A stretch of DNA of 64,000 nucleotides from Bos javanicus (taxonomy: Eukaryota; Chordata; Mammalia; Artiodactyla; Bovidae), in the NCBI RefSeq assembly GCF_032452875.1, contig NC_083877.1, forward strand, positions 46,053,724 through 46,117,723. The letters run 5' to 3'. Every line of letters begins with the position of its first letter. The first letter of the stretch is position 1. The position numbers and the translations under genes were made by a program. Positions 32,376-44,414 of the stretch are shown here, piece by piece. The notes beneath the pieces are model-generated. The model worked only from the letters and a program-made list of their open reading frames with translations, made no database searches and had not been told where the DNA came from.

Positions 32376-32680
32376 ATCCCTTCTATTGTATTGCTTTACT
32401 CTTCTGGGCATCAGTTTCCCCTTCTATAGAATGGGAATAATGTCTATGTCTCCGATTCATCATGAAGACTAATTGCATAACCAAGCACAGTGACTGACTC
32501 TCCTCCTTCGCTTCCCTTCCAGCCCCAGGTGCAGGGTCAGGCCACACCCTGAGGTTGCCTATCTACACCTCTCTGGGTCTGGCTATGCTCAGCTACTATC
32601 AGGATAGGCATCTGTCCAGAGAGGGCTGGAACATGAGCTCCACGGCTCATTTTATATCATTAATGATCTCATGTTTCTGA

Positions 32681-32895
32681 AGGTGGTTCCTGATTTAGTC
32701 ACTAAGTTGTGTCTGATTCTTTGTGACCCCACGACTGTAGCCCACCAGGCTTCTCTGTCTATGGGATTTCCCAGGCAAGAATACTGGAGCGGGTTGCCAT
32801 TTTCTTCTCCAGGGGATCTTCCCGACCCAGGGATCGAACTCTGGGTCTCCTGTGTTGCATTACAGGTGAATTCTGTACTGACTGAGCCACCAGGG
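32681..32895 (-). mobile_element. Bov-tA SINE
   Basis: Reverse Bov-tA with body ('gtgaccccacgactgtagc') and head ('ctgactgagccaccaggga'). The 10-bp duplication atgtttctga occurs at 32671-32680 and 32896-32905. Confidence 0.9.
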
Positions 32896-32905
32896 ATGTT
32901 TCTGA

Positions 32906-33698
32906 TAGTTAGACTGTTTGCTTCACTGACTTTAGGGGAGCCTACCTCCCTCTTTCCCCCAGTCCCCTCCATTCACACTCTCACACCCAGGCCTAACTCA
33001 TATCGAGGTGTCATCAGAGACTCTCACTTTTGACTTGATTCAAAGCCAGTTACTCACCACAGGCAGCGACTATGAGAAACCACAGTGGACTCACAGAGCA
33101 AAGAGAATCCCCGCCCCACAAACTATGGAAGGGGCCCCAGCCCTGAGCTTGCCTCCTCTTAGACACGCTTCATCAGGGTTGCATTTAAAGGGCCAGTGGC
33201 CCTTATTTGAAAGGCTGGTTAGTCATCAGCCAATTCCATTTGCTTTGATTCTATTTAATTAGATTTAATTCCTTTCAACAGTTAAGTGCCAGATGCTGGG
33301 CAAGGCTAGTGTGTTTAGCCTGCTGAAACTTGGCTCCTCAGAAAACAACTTCATTACAGAATTAATTTCAGAAATGGAGTTTGATTCACAGATATTTTAA
33401 CTGTTTGATTCACAGATATTTTTAAGACAAGAGATGGAATGAGAGGGAATTGGAGGCTCTATGAGTTGTATTATTATTGAGGGGTCTAGTGCTCTTGCCC
33501 GTCACACTGAGTCTCCCTGAAATCGAGTTCCTCTGTTGAGTTTACGGCTAACTTCTCAATTCAAAACCTTAGTACCTGTCTTGTCCCACATCTGTTCCCC
33601 TTGGGGTTGAGCAGTATCAATGAAAAGAGGGGACTGAAACTGAGTAGAACCGTGAGGGACACTCCTGGGTACAACAGCCCCTTCGTTCTCCCCCTTAT
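32906..33698. other. No gene; contains a short tandem duplication
   Basis: Unique-looking. At 33379-33424 the phrase 'gtttgattcacagatatttt' is present twice in tandem (24-base period). Confidence 0.5.
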
Positions 33699-34270
33699 TG
33701 TTCGTAGAAAAGGCTTTGTCTCCTAGGCCTTCCCTGAGGTCCAAAGAGCAGACTCAGGCTATTACTAAGTAGGAAAGAGAGGGAATGCAGAAACAAAGGA
33801 TGGCAGTTAGACCAGGAAAGTAAAGATAATAGTTCAGCAATAAAACTATTATACCTGGTCCCAGGCCTAGTCCCAGTTCCTCCACAAGGGATACACAGAG
33901 CAATCTGATATGCATCTTTGAGCTGTTCTGCAGGAACTAAGACTCCTCCCTCCCTCCCCACCAAGTCACCACCACGTAGATGTTGACTGCTACACACTGA
34001 ACACAATCACACAGACCCCAGACTGGTTGGAACCAGAAGGCTGCTGATGGAAATTCCTGAAACACTGCCCTGCTACTTTATCACCAACCAATCAGAAAAA
34101 AGTCACACACCCTGCATCCCTCACCCTAAATTTTGTCTTTGAAAATCCTTCCCTGAAATCTATGGGGGAGTTAGGTCTTTTGAGCATGAGCGGCTCACAC
34201 TCCTTTGCTTGGACCTAACTAACTTCAGTTCTGGAATAAGACCACTGAGCTTCACCAGGAGAGGCAGAAT
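33699..34270 (+). mobile_element. Solitary LTR-like sequence, plus orientation (ERV relic)
   Basis: An LTR-like order is visible: a U3-like part, a CCAAT-type motif within 'caccaaccaatcagaa' (34082-34097), then 'gttaggtcttttgagcatga', typical of mammalian ERV1-style LTR ends. No gag, pol or env coding is present. Most of it matches the reverse complement of 34290-35025. Family name and edges are uncertain. Confidence 0.6.
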
Positions 34271-34289
34271 TCACTCACATCTTACCCCA

Positions 34290-35025
34290 AATAGGCTGCG
34301 CTGCTATAGAACCCAACTTGGGTCTGCTCATCCCTCATGTAGCAAATCCAATTTACCGAGACTAGGTTGTGGTGAAGGAAAGTACATTGTTAATTCCAGG
34401 CACCAAGCAAAAAGAACAGGCATCGCATGCTCATAAGACCTAAACTCCACCATAGCTTTCAGGTAAAGATCCCACCCATGCCGCCCCTGCCCCAGAGTTT
34501 TTGGTGAAGTATTTGAATATCTTTATTGCTTTGGCAGGCAAAGGAGGACAAAGCAGGCTCCTGCCTCTCAAAAAAAATGTGTCCCCCCAGGGAAGGCTTT
34601 TTAAATGCAATGTTTGGGGTGATGGCTGTAGGGTGCATGATTTTCTTCTGATTGGTTGGTGGTGAGGAGGTAACAGGGCGATATTTCAGGAGTCTCAATC
34701 ATCAGCCTTGTGGTTCCAACCGGTCTGGGATCTAAGTGCTTTTCCTCAGTGTGTAGTCGCCACCTTCCACCTGGGTTGGGGGATGAATGTCTTAGTTCCT
34801 ATAGAACAAATCAAAGATGTGTATCAGATGATGTATACCCCTTGAGGAGGAATCAGGACTCTGTTCTATTACTGAGCTATTATCACTACTTTCCTCCTTC
34901 AACTGTTTTTTTTTTGTTTGTTTGCTTCTGCATTACCTCTCTTTCCTACTTAGCAAATGCATGAGTTTGCTCTTTGATACTCAGGGAAGGCCTAGGAGAC
35001 TAAAGCCTTTTCCTACAAGCAAGAA
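34290..35025 (-). mobile_element. Solitary LTR-like sequence, minus orientation (ERV relic)
   Basis: The reverse complement repeats the features of the neighbouring plus-strand LTR: a shared 20-base block (34980-34999 with 33719-33738), a shared 16-base CCAAT block (34646-34661 with 34082-34097) and, on the minus strand, an aataaa near 34520. No internal viral genes are seen. Confidence 0.6.
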
Positions 35026-36089
35026 ACAGGGCACATGAGGGGCTTTTGTTCTCAGGAGGGCCCCGCAGGGTCCTGCCCGGTTTCAGAGTCACAGAGAGTT
35101 GCTCCTACAAAGTAGTTTGGAAACATGTGTTTGTGCCATGATGGAGCTGGAAAAGGAAAACCAAGGGAAAAAATATAAAGCAAGGGGGAAAAACAAACAG
35201 TTAAAGCTGTTCCAACCAGCATTCTCCCAATTGGATATGTCCAGTTCTGACATTTTGGCTCATACATGGAAAATGCATACTCATCTATTTTGACTGAGCC
35301 TCAAGACAGTACGGGAAGAGTAAAAGATACCAAGTTTAGCTGGTAAAAATAAAATGCCTTCAGCCAGTACTTTGCAGGAGAAACTATACCTGGCAGCCAG
35401 ACCTTAGGAAGGGAAACAAAACAAGATGAAGGAAAAATCCCAGCAGACTGAAGAATGTTTACATTCTTGTGACCACAAATGTGAAGTGAGCTCAGAAGCC
35501 AGTGGGAGTTGAAAATAGTTAAGGTCGAGGCAGCGGCTGCTACGTGCAGGGCCCCCTCCTGGTTGCCCTGGCAATGGAACATCACCTTACAGGAATGAAA
35601 TAATATTGAGAAGAAACCCACAAGCACAGGGGCGTTTCCGGGTCTACAGACTCGCTGTTTCTCTCTCTACTTTGGCCTAGGGAAGGCGGGAAACAGGGAA
35701 GGTAGCTGTGTATGTCTTTTACTCATTGGCACCTGCTTGGGAGGAAACTTCGGGAACCCAGGACTGGCATGGATCCAGAGGGCAACCTCCTGGAGGGTGC
35801 CTGAGGGGCTGGGATCAGAGACCTACACCAGCCTGATCATTCAGGAGGGGTTAGAGACAGAAGGGCCCGAGTCTACTTATTAGCTGGCTAATAACTCTTG
35901 AGCTTGTCATGGAGAAGACAAAACGAACGGGACGACACCCACGTCCCCAAAGTGAAGGGAGAGCAGATGCATACACACAATTAGCTGTAACATAAGCCAC
36001 ATCGAGGAGTGTGAGCCAAGCACTACCGAAACCCGTTTCCTCTTCGATATTCTCTTCCTTACAGGCCATGTTTTTATAGGAAAAAAAAA
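35026..36089. other. No gene or clear repeat seen
   Basis: About 1 kb of unique-looking sequence with mixed composition; no exon can be supported. Confidence 0.45.
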
Positions 36090-36400
36090 AAAAACCTGAG
36101 TAAATAATAAGCAAAAGGAAAAAATTAAGGCCACCCTGTATTATACCACCTAGAGAGGACTGTCATTAACATTTTACCTTTTCAGACCTTTTTCTTATAC
36201 AAATATATGCCTGGGTTCAAAACATATATATGGTCTATTTATATATATTTTTCTGAGACAGAATTATACACTATACATAGGATTTTACCTTTTGGCATCT
36301 CTCAACACACCATGCATATCTTTTCAATTAACATGTATACACTGGCATCTATCTGCGTTGCATTCTCTATTTGACTGTAAAATAATTTAGTTAATAATAA
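36090..36400. repeat. Ancient AT-rich repeat, probably L1-related
   Basis: 'gactgtcattaacattttac' and 'tggcatctctcaacacacc' resemble common eroded mammalian LINE relics. Family not resolved. Confidence 0.4.
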
Positions 36401-36924
36401 TAAGGTAAACAGATAGGGGGGTTCCTGTCCTTCCCCTTGAGTCAAGTGAGGAGGGGCTCCAGGGGCAACACTCAGAGAACCCAATACATATTTCTTACAG
36501 TTTTTGGAGCCGGCGTTGGTGTCAGATCTTGCCTAAGAAGTCTAAAGGGCAAATGCAAGGTGGTTGGCAGTTGATGGACAAGATAAAGGAGAGGGGCTGT
36601 GCTCAGACTGGCCTTTAGTCCCAGGGTTGCCAGGTGAGGATGCAAGAGCATTTCCCATGGACCAACCATACACTGGAGAGAAACAAGCTGCTTGGTGATT
36701 GCATCAACATAAAGGTTACAGTGGATAAAGGAGTTCAGACTTTATTTCGATGCTAATGAGGATCCATTGGGAGATTGAGATGGGAAACCTGGCTGTAAGA
36801 GATGAATCTACTAATTATGTGTAAGACTATGGGAGGCAGGGGAGACGAGAAGACAGGGAGTCAGTTCAGAGGCTGTTAACCAAAGTCTGAAAACAAGGTT
36901 CCCTCCTTCCAGGGGAGTTAGAGG
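36401..36924. other. No gene or clear repeat seen
   Basis: Unassigned mixed sequence. Confidence 0.4.
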
Positions 36925-37020
36925 ATTGGGTTCAAGTCTGGTCTCTACTAGACTTGATGAACTTGGATCACTCACTTCAATTTCCTGAGCCTTAATATCA
37001 TTTCTATAACAAGGGCATAA
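36925..37020 (+). repeat. MIR fragment
   Basis: 'ggttcaagtctggtctctac' then 'caatttcctgagccttaata' resembles the MIR 5' half; a CHR SINE follows at once. Confidence 0.5.
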
Positions 37021-37032
37021 AAACAACCCCAA

Positions 37033-37308
37033 AGGACTTCCCTGATTGTCCAATGATAAAGAATCCACCTGCCAATGCAGGGACGTGGGTTCGATCCCTG
37101 GTCTAGGAAGATTCTGTGTACCATGGGGCAACTAAGCCCGTGCACCACAGCTACTGAGCCTGCATACCCTAAAGCCTGTGCTCTGAAACAAGAGAAGCCA
37201 CCACAATGAGAAGTCCACGCACCATAACTAGAGAGTAGCCCCTGCTTGCCACAACTAGAGAAAGCCCAAATGCAGCAACAAAGACCCACTGCAGCCAATT
37301 AGAAAACA
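37033..37308 (+). mobile_element. CHR-type SINE, long form
   Basis: Head 'gacttccctgattgtccaat', 'ggttcgatccctggtctagg', body with 'gagaagccaccacaatgag' repeats and an A-rich end. The duplication aaacaaccccaa occurs at 37021-37032 and 37309-37320. Confidence 0.92.
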
Positions 37309-37320
37309 AAACAACCCCAA

Positions 37321-37470
37321 GGAGTGATGAAAATTCTTCGTGCTTTGGAACCTGCTAAAGGTGATGGTTGCAAAACCTAGGGAATGTACTAAATGCCACT
37401 GAAGTGCACACAATTATAATACTTAATCCCATGTTATGTGAATTTCACCTCAATTAAAAGACAAAAAAGA
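37321..37470 (+). repeat. L1 3'-end fragment
   Basis: 'aaggtgatggttgcaaaacc', 'gtactaaatgccactgaagt' and 'gtgaatttcacctcaattaa' match an old L1 3' end. Confidence 0.7.
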
Positions 37471-38980
37471 AAACAACCCAAGAGTCTGGTGGGTTTGTTT
37501 TCATAATCACCCTTATGTGGGCCAACACGAAACTAGCTTTCTTCCCATCCTTGCATTAGCCCTTCTTGGCCCAGGATCTCTCCATTGCCTCAGAGCCAGC
37601 AACTTATCTGGGTCCCCTTAATGTTGTCCAGGCTTGCAGTTCAACCTGGTTATTAAAATCTCAGTCACTGTGCAGTTTATAATTTCAGTATCCTTCCTCC
37701 CCCACACAGAGTACGCCTGCGCTCCACTGGGTTAGGGTGAGAAAGGCAGGCTGGGAGGTTGATCACAGTAGGAGGTTGCATAACTGGTTTGCAGTAACTT
37801 TGCTGGGGCTTCCCTTGCCTGAGTCATCACCATCTGGCTCCTGGCCATGGCCTCATCTGGGTGTGGCTGAGAGCAGGAGGGCCAGACTCTTCACCTGCTT
37901 CAGTCAGGACTGTACCAAAAGCGGCGGTCTCCCCATGGGCACTGTACTAAGCTTTCCTCCAGCAGCGTTCAGACACAGAGGACCCCAGAGAGGGGCTGTT
38001 GGGGGAGGACTGGTTGCCCCTCATTCCAAAGCTCCTCTCAGTGCTAGTTGGGCTGGGTGACCATCTGGCAGCCTGAGGCTCTCCCTCCCCGGCCACCACC
38101 GCCCAGCTGATGTCTGACATCCTTCTGAGAGTCCTTCCCTGCGACTTCCTAGCTCCTGTTTGCCCCAGCTACCTAGGGTGAAGTCACCCTGCTGAACTCC
38201 AGTCCAGAACTTGCTTTCACTTGCCACTCGTTAAGAGACACATTTAAAAGTCCCCTCTGGCTTCATGCTCGATTTTTCATTGACTCACAGCTAACATTTT
38301 CTTTCGGTGACTTAACAAGGACAGATGACAGGCATGGTTGATGGCTCCTCCCTCATTTGTCCCTGGTCTGCCACAGTCATTACATGGTGGACTCTAGGAA
38401 GATAGCCACTGAAGAAAAATGGATGGCAGAGAGGGAAAAAAGGAAATGGATCTTAACTTTTGTCCCCAAGACAGCCTGAGTCAACCGAGAGCTCACCCAC
38501 CAGACCCCGAGATGCCAACACTTTAGACCTTCCGACTCTTCTGAAGGGAACTGTGACAGGAAGATGTGTACACAAAGAGCAGGGGCTTTTCAATCGGAAT
38601 GGAAGAGGCTGAGAGGCCCATCCCACGCCCTGCTCCTGGCAGCTAAGGCTAAAAGTGCTTACGACACCGAAATCAAGGTACAAGATGTGTGGTGCAGTAA
38701 CCTCCTCTTCCTCTTTTCTGCACAAAGAACTCCTATCTATTCCCTCAAGTCCAACTAACTACCACACTTCTGGGGAGCCTCACCCACCCACCGAGAGGCA
38801 GGCAGGACTCCCTCCTCTGTGCGCCCCATGGGGTGCACCGAGGACCCATGAAGCACTGGGTCTGGAAGGCAGAACCATTAAGAGAGGGCCCCTCCTTGCT
38901 CCCCTGTGGCTGTGCCCCTTGGAGGATCCCAGGATGTCAAATGCATATGTTCTAAGCCACCATATTAAAAATCATACAGG
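37471..38980. other. No gene or clear repeat seen (1.5 kb)
   Basis: A GC-richer unique stretch. Several frames of 60-110 codons occur on both strands but overlap each other, lack domains, and none can be called an exon. If conserved elements exist between USP3 and CA12, this block is a reasonable place to look. Confidence 0.45.
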
Positions 38981-39135
38981 CACATCCCTGGTGGCCCAGT
39001 GGCTAAGACTCCACTCTTCCAATGCAGGGGGCCCAGGTTTGATCCCTGGTCAGGGAACTAGATCCTGCAAGCCTCAGCTAAAAGACTCTGCATGCCCTAA
39101 CTAAGACCCAGTGCAGCCAAATTAACTAACTATTC
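38981..39135 (+). mobile_element. CHR-type SINE, short form
   Basis: 'catccctggtggcccagtgg', 'ggtttgatccctggtcaggg' and 'agacccagtgcagccaaat' in sense order. Confidence 0.9.
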
Positions 39136-39699
39136 GAAAAACCGTATTTATCTGGCTGGGTTTTGTTAGTCGCTTGCACCTATCCCTGAACTGTTAGCTC
39201 TTTGATGACAATAAATTTTATTTTTTAAAGCGTAGCCTCAATACCTCATAATGCTGGGCACAACAGCACGCACTTGACAGATGCACCAGGCCGAAGCTGC
39301 CCTTCTCCAAGCCCACAGCCTGGCCGGGAAGGCTGGCACCTTGCTCTTCAAAGCAGCACAGCAAGTAGCTGGGCCTAAGCTGAGGGCCTGGCGGGTGGTG
39401 GCTTCTTCCTCGGAAACCCCTGTGCTGTTTGCCTTCACCTGCTCCCAGCAGCTCTTCCTGCCAACCCTTCCAGAGTCCTGACACCTTTTCCCTGCTCACT
39501 TAGCACTTGACAATGGCCTTGCTCCCCAGCTCCTCGCACCACTGCCTGGCAGCTCCCCAGCACTGACCATTGCATGACTGACCTAGGGTTTGTGTTAGAA
39601 GGTCAGCCTTTGGGCCTCGTGTGTGGGCCGAGCTCAATAAATTCATCTCTGAGTTAGAGAGAACATCAATGATGTGAACTGATGGGTCAGCGGTGGTGG
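39136..39699. other. No gene or clear repeat seen
   Basis: Unique-looking, moderately GC-rich; overlapping small frames only. Confidence 0.4.
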
Positions 39700-39925
39700 A
39701 AAGAGCAGGGACAGACCTGGAGTCACGTTGTGGCTCAGCTCCTAGCTGTCTGATCATAACTTCCTAGAATTTCTGTTTTCTCCACTGTTTATGGAGATTA
39801 TAAAACACACCCACACAGGCTCGAATTCACAGGGTTACTGTGAAGAGTAAACACTGACACATACTACTAAGCCCCTGGCTGTGTGCTGACACATGGCAGA
39901 TTCTCAAAAAGTGCTCACTTCCTTC
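39700..39925 (+). repeat. MIR SINE
   Basis: 'cctggagtcacgttgtggct', 'ttctccactgtttatggag' and 'cagggttactgtgaagagta' follow the MIR order. Confidence 0.65.
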
Positions 39926-40570
39926 CTTTCCTCCTTCCAGCTATGTCTCTTCCAAGTCCAAAAGGCTACGAGCCTTTGAAACACACATTCCCATGTTAAA
40001 CTATAACTTGGGAAGGTTACCAAACTGCTAGAAAGTGGATCCTCCCAGAGGAACAAGGATCTCAGGTGACAGAGACAACCTCTGTGTCCCCACAGATCAG
40101 GAGAGGGTGCTGAAGGTGACAGAGCTCACACATCACACCTGAGCACAGAGATGAAGGCAGGGTCACTCCACAGAGAATCAACAAGTAAGCGAAAGCTGGG
40201 GAGACCTGGGAATGACCGTGAGGAAAGAGAGAAAGAGAGGGCAGTGACCCGAGAGTGGAGGAGACTGCACACCACTGAGAGCAAAGGGCTCAGCCAGGGA
40301 CCCTCTGTGCCCCTACAGCCTCACACAGACTCCCAAGAAGACAGGGAAGAAGGGGGGAGGCACTTGCTTAAGTTTCCTTTTCAGACCCAGGAAATGGGGA
40401 GATTTGAGAGATTCCTAACTGAACTGAATGGCAGGGTCAGGGTTGGGTGAGCCAGAGTCAACTCACTGTTCTCCCACAGGGCAGTGGTTCTGAGAGCCGT
40501 CCCTGGACGAGGGTGGCCTCAGCATCACCTGGGTTTGCCAGAAACACTGATCAGCAGCGCCCGCCTCACA
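39926..40570. other. No gene or clear repeat seen
   Basis: Purine-rich on the plus strand (40150-40450). The open frame there (about 100 codons) has no recognisable feature. Confidence 0.4.
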
Positions 40571-40582
40571 CACTTCAATATA

Positions 40583-40783
40583 TTTGCTGCTATTTAGTTG
40601 CTAGGTCACCTCCAACTCTGCAACCTCATGGACTGTAGCCCACCAGACTCCTCTGTCCATGGGATTTCCCAGGCAAGAACACTGGAGTGGATAACCATTT
40701 CCTTCTCCAGGGGATCTTTCCAACTCAGGGATCAAACCCACATCTGCTTCGGCAGGTGAGGTCTTTACCACTGATGGGAAGCC
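40583..40783 (-). mobile_element. Bov-tA SINE
   Basis: Reverse Bov-tA body ('acctcatggactgtagccc') and eroded head. Flanks cacttcaatata (40571-40582) and cacatcaatata (40784-40795) are a 12-bp duplication with one mismatch. Confidence 0.88.
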
Positions 40784-40964
40784 CACATCAATATACAGAC
40801 CCAGCCGTCTGTATTCTAATAAGCCCTCTGGGTAATGCTGATTCTTGCTCAAGTTTTGAGAACCATCACCTTGGGGAAAGCTTTTATTCATTTACCTGAA
40901 ATTTCCTTCCCATTTTAAGTGGTAGGAGGTGGCATGACACTCGAATGGTCATAACCTTTTGAGA

Positions 40965-41165
40965 CCAGAAGACCTGAGTTCAGACACAGACTCTGCTTCT
41001 AACTGGCTGTGTGGCCTTGGGCAAACACATCAACCTCTCTGAACCCTGATTTCCCCAAGCATAAAATATCTGCCTTGCAGGATTAACTGGTTAAGGTTGG
41101 AGATAATGAGTAGAAAGCATTTAGCTGAGTGCCTGACACATAGTAACTGCTCATCCTCATCATGA
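40965..41165 (+). repeat. MIR SINE, well preserved
   Basis: Nearly full order: 'ctaactggctgtgtggcctt', 'ctgatttccccaagcataaa', 'gccttgcaggattaactgg', 'gagtgcctgacacatagtaa'. Confidence 0.85.
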
Positions 41166-42099
41166 CTATCATAACCACCCTGACTGTGAAGAGGCCTCTG
41201 GATGAGTAAAAAGTAGAGATGCATTAAGGATAATCACCAGGCCACGTGGGGATCATCTGGCTCCATGAGTGTTTAATAAGCTGCTCAGAATGCCCCTTGA
41301 TGCTACTTGTTGCCTGGCTACACCCTCATTAAGCCAGGAATGACTTAAAAAAGATAATAATTCCTTTCACATTTGATGACAAACAAATGTCTAATTTGGA
41401 TATAGCAAACGAAATGTCAAGGAGAAAAACCACTCTTGCTACAATACACCCAGCCATGTTCCTGCCCCACCCACTTCCTCTTTCCTCTCAGATAAGTCTC
41501 TTAAGCACACAGTAGCACCAGGCAAATATTTGTCGAATTGTGAATGAATGGACTGGCTCAATTTGACTTGAAAATGCCCAACTGTTAGGCAATAAAAGGA
41601 AGCCATTTGTGGCGGGGCCTTTACCTCCTGGGGTGGAGCTAGGGCAGCACTGGCCACAGCAGCCAGGTGGAGAGCACAGTGCAACCCTGGGAAGGCAGAC
41701 ACTGAGAGGACAGAGAGAGACCGCTCTGGCCAGGACCGGGAATGGAGGTGGCGTTTTTTAATTTAGTGAAGGCCTTCCACCGTGAGATGGCTCATGGTCC
41801 TCCACCCCTGGCTCTACGTGTCAGTGTCTGGTCCACCCACTAAGCCTGCTGGGGCTTGCCCATGCTGGAAGGTCGAGTGTCCTGTGGCCTCTGCAAGGCA
41901 GAGTGAGCTGGAATCAGAGCACTAGGACTGGTGAGCCCATCTGCTTCCCCATGGGTTGGAGGTGGGGGGATGTATTCCTCATCCTTCTTTCTGGCCAAAA
42001 TGCTATCCATTGGGCCCTTGGCATCTTGTTTCACTCCCCAAACATCGTACAGTTTTCGTCTGTGGCCTGGCTCCCATCCCCCTCCGCTCCATTTATCCT
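41166..42099. other. No gene or clear repeat seen
   Basis: Unique-looking sequence of mixed composition. No supported exon. Confidence 0.4.
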
Positions 42100-42480
42100 C
42101 CCCAGCTGCGTCCAACATGGATCTTCTCATCTACTCCCTGCTCACAGAATAAAGTCCCAGTGTCTTAGCAGGGTATTCATACTTTGCAATTTGTCCCCAA
42201 CCTGAATGTCCAGCTTTAGTGCTCACAGCCAGGCCTCGTCCACGTCTAACTCCTGCCCGCCAGCGCCCTGCTCTTCCATACCACTGGCTGCTGACTAGAA
42301 GGTCTTTCCTCCTGTGGTCCACCTGGAGGACTCGGACACCTCCTTCTGAAACCTGCTCAAATGTAGCTTTCTGTGAAATGGGTCCGCCAGCACCCAGGCC
42401 ATCTTCCTGAATACTTTCCCAAGTTTTCACTCAGCCTAGAAGTCTTCTTTTCCAACCACAAATTCCTAATATCCTTCAGG
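42100..42480 (+). repeat. L2 LINE 3' portion
   Basis: 'cagaataaagtcccagtgtc', 'tttgtccccaacctgaatg', 'ccttctgaaacctgctcaaa' and 'cttcctgaatactttcccaa' are the L2 order in sense direction. Confidence 0.7.
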
Positions 42481-42484
42481 ACGT

Positions 42485-43220
42485 GGCTCTAGTATTGCTT
42501 TAACATTTTTGTAAATTTTTTTTACACAGTTTCAAACTTAAAGCAAAGTTGCAAGCATAGGACAAAGAATTCTAGCACATTTTTCACCCAGATTCCTGGG
42601 TGAAGGAAAATATTAATGTTTTCCTACATTTGCTTTATTTAACCTTCTTCTAGATCTATTCCTCGCTATGTGTTTGTATAATTTTATTTTTTTCTGAATA
42701 GCTTATGAGTTATTTGCAGACATTATACTCCTCTATTCCTTCAATGTGTATGTTTTCTAAAACCAAGGACACTCTCTTACATAATTAGAGACTAATTATC
42801 AAAGTTAGGAAATTAATTTTGGTACCAATTATTATCTAATATACAGACCTTATTCAGATTTTACAAATTATCCTTTACAATTATCCTATAAAACCCTTTA
42901 CAGCAAAGAAAATTCCCAGATCATCATTACATTTAGTTGCTATGTCCCTTTAGTATTCTTTAATCTATAACATTTCTCTGGTCTTTTTTTTTTGGTCTTT
43001 CCTAACAATGGGCATTTTTGAAGTATCTAGGCCAGGTATTTTGTAAAATGTACCTCATTTCAGGTTTGTCTGATGTTTCCTTATGATGATTTATGCTGTA
43101 CAGTCTTGGCTGGGGTACCCCAAAGGTGATGCTGGGTTCATCTCAGAGTAGCATATCAGGAGGTATATGATGTTACTCTGTCCCTTTCCTGGGGATGTTA
43201 AGGGACTCTCAGCCTTCCTG
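42485..43220 (+). repeat. Ancient interspersed repeat, family unresolved
   Basis: 'gtttcaaacttaaagcaaag', 'attcctcgctatgtgtttg', 'gtttgtctgatgtttcctta' and 'agcatatcaggaggtatatg' are phrases of a well-known mammalian repeat, probably of the L1 group. I could not assign it with certainty. Confidence 0.6.
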
Positions 43221-43269
43221 GGATCTGGTACCTGAGATACAGAGATACAGGGAAGTGAGGAACAAAACC

Positions 43270-43620
43270 AACTGATGATCCTCTCCCATGTGCCAGGCTC
43301 TGTGGCCACTTCTCATCCAAGCCTCACAGCAACCTTATAATTTAGTGGTGGTTGTGCTCATTTTATGGAGAAGGCAATGGCACCCCACTCCAGTACTAAT
43401 GCCTGGAAAATCCCATGGGCGGAGGAGCCTGGTGGGCTGCTGTCTATGGGGTTGCACAGAGTCGGACACGACTGAAGTGACTTAGCAGCAGCAGCAGCAG
43501 CAGTGCTCATTTTATAGGTGTGCTCAGTGAAGATGCATAATTTGCCTAAGGATACTTGACTGGTAAGTAGCAGATCCAGATTCAAATCCAGGCCTGTCAC
43601 TCTTCATAACACTGAGGCAC
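43270..43620 (-). repeat. MIR SINE split by a Bov-A2
   Basis: The reverse MIR runs from 'catgtgccaggctctgtgg' to the insertion and resumes with 'tgcataatttgcctaagga' and 'gattcaaatccaggcctg'. Confidence 0.7.
43367..43502 (+). mobile_element. Bov-A2 SINE, one-unit form
   Basis: 'ggagaaggcaatggcacccc' joined to 'agtcggacacgactgaagtg' and a CAG-rich end. Only one BovA unit's length is present. The exact 13-bp duplication gtgctcattttat occurs at 43354-43366 and 43503-43515. Confidence 0.92.
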
Positions 43621-43724
43621 TGGAGACAATGGACAGTCAACAACGATGACTGGATGTTTAAAACAAACAAATCTAACACCAGGACCATTGAAAAACTGAA
43701 CACCCTCCTACATCAATGAGGATG

Positions 43725-43905
43725 TTTTTTATTCATTTATCCCTTCAACAAATATTTATGGTGAGTCTGCTGTGTACCAGGCAGTGTTACAGATCACAGA
43801 GATACAGTAGTGAACAAATAGCACACATTCTAGTGGGACTCGGCAAATACCAGCAAGTCCAGCTAAAGTGCTTAGAGAGTAACACAAAGGCTAATAATAG
43901 AGCTG
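43725..43905 (-). repeat. L2 LINE 3'-end fragment
   Basis: 'ttcaacaaatatttatggtg', 'gtgtaccaggcagtgttac' and 'agatacagtagtgaacaaat' is a clear reverse L2 end. Confidence 0.75.
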
Positions 43906-44144
43906 ATCCAGGGTTGATTAATTTAGCAGCTCAAAGACGTCCTGGCTAAGATTTATGTTCTCTGAAATTCTCTTAGCTTTCCTTTTGGGGATGCAAGATG
44001 TTTGCCTTATGTTTGAGCAAGATATCCTCAAAGGAAATAAAGGGGATATTCCTGTCATGGTCTCTTTTTAGATGGGAAAAGAAAGTCTTGCTAGAATTTT
44101 CCTAGCCAACTTTCCTTCCACCTCCCTGGCCAGACTATGTCACT

Positions 44145-44414
44145 GCTGCTGCTAAGTCACTTCAGTCGTGTCCGACTCTGTGCGACCCCATAGATGGCAG
44201 CCCACCAGGCTCCCCCATCCCTGGGATTCTCCAGGCAAGAACACTGGAGTGGGTTGCCATTTCCTTCTTCAATGCATGAAAGTGAAAAGTGAAAGTGAAG
44301 TTGCTCAGTCGTGTCCGACTCCTAGGGACCCCATGGACTGCAGCCTACCAGGCTCCTCCACCCATGGGATTTTCCAGGAAAGAGTACTGGAGTGGGGTGC
44401 CATTGCCTTCTCCT
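44145..44414 (-). mobile_element. Bov-A2 SINE, full two-unit form
   Basis: Both BovA units and the 'gtgaaaagtgaaagtgaag' linker are present in reverse. The exact 12-bp duplication gactatgtcact occurs at 44133-44144 and 44415-44426. Confidence 0.95.

Noticed and set aside
33699..35025. A complete endogenous retrovirus between two LTRs
   Set aside because: The two LTR-like sequences are inverted, not direct, and the space between them has no gag, pol or env coding.
38655..39104. 149-codon plus-strand frame
   Set aside because: Its last third runs into a CHR SINE (SLVAQWLRLHSSNAGGPGLI is SINE-derived), and the first part has no recognised feature.
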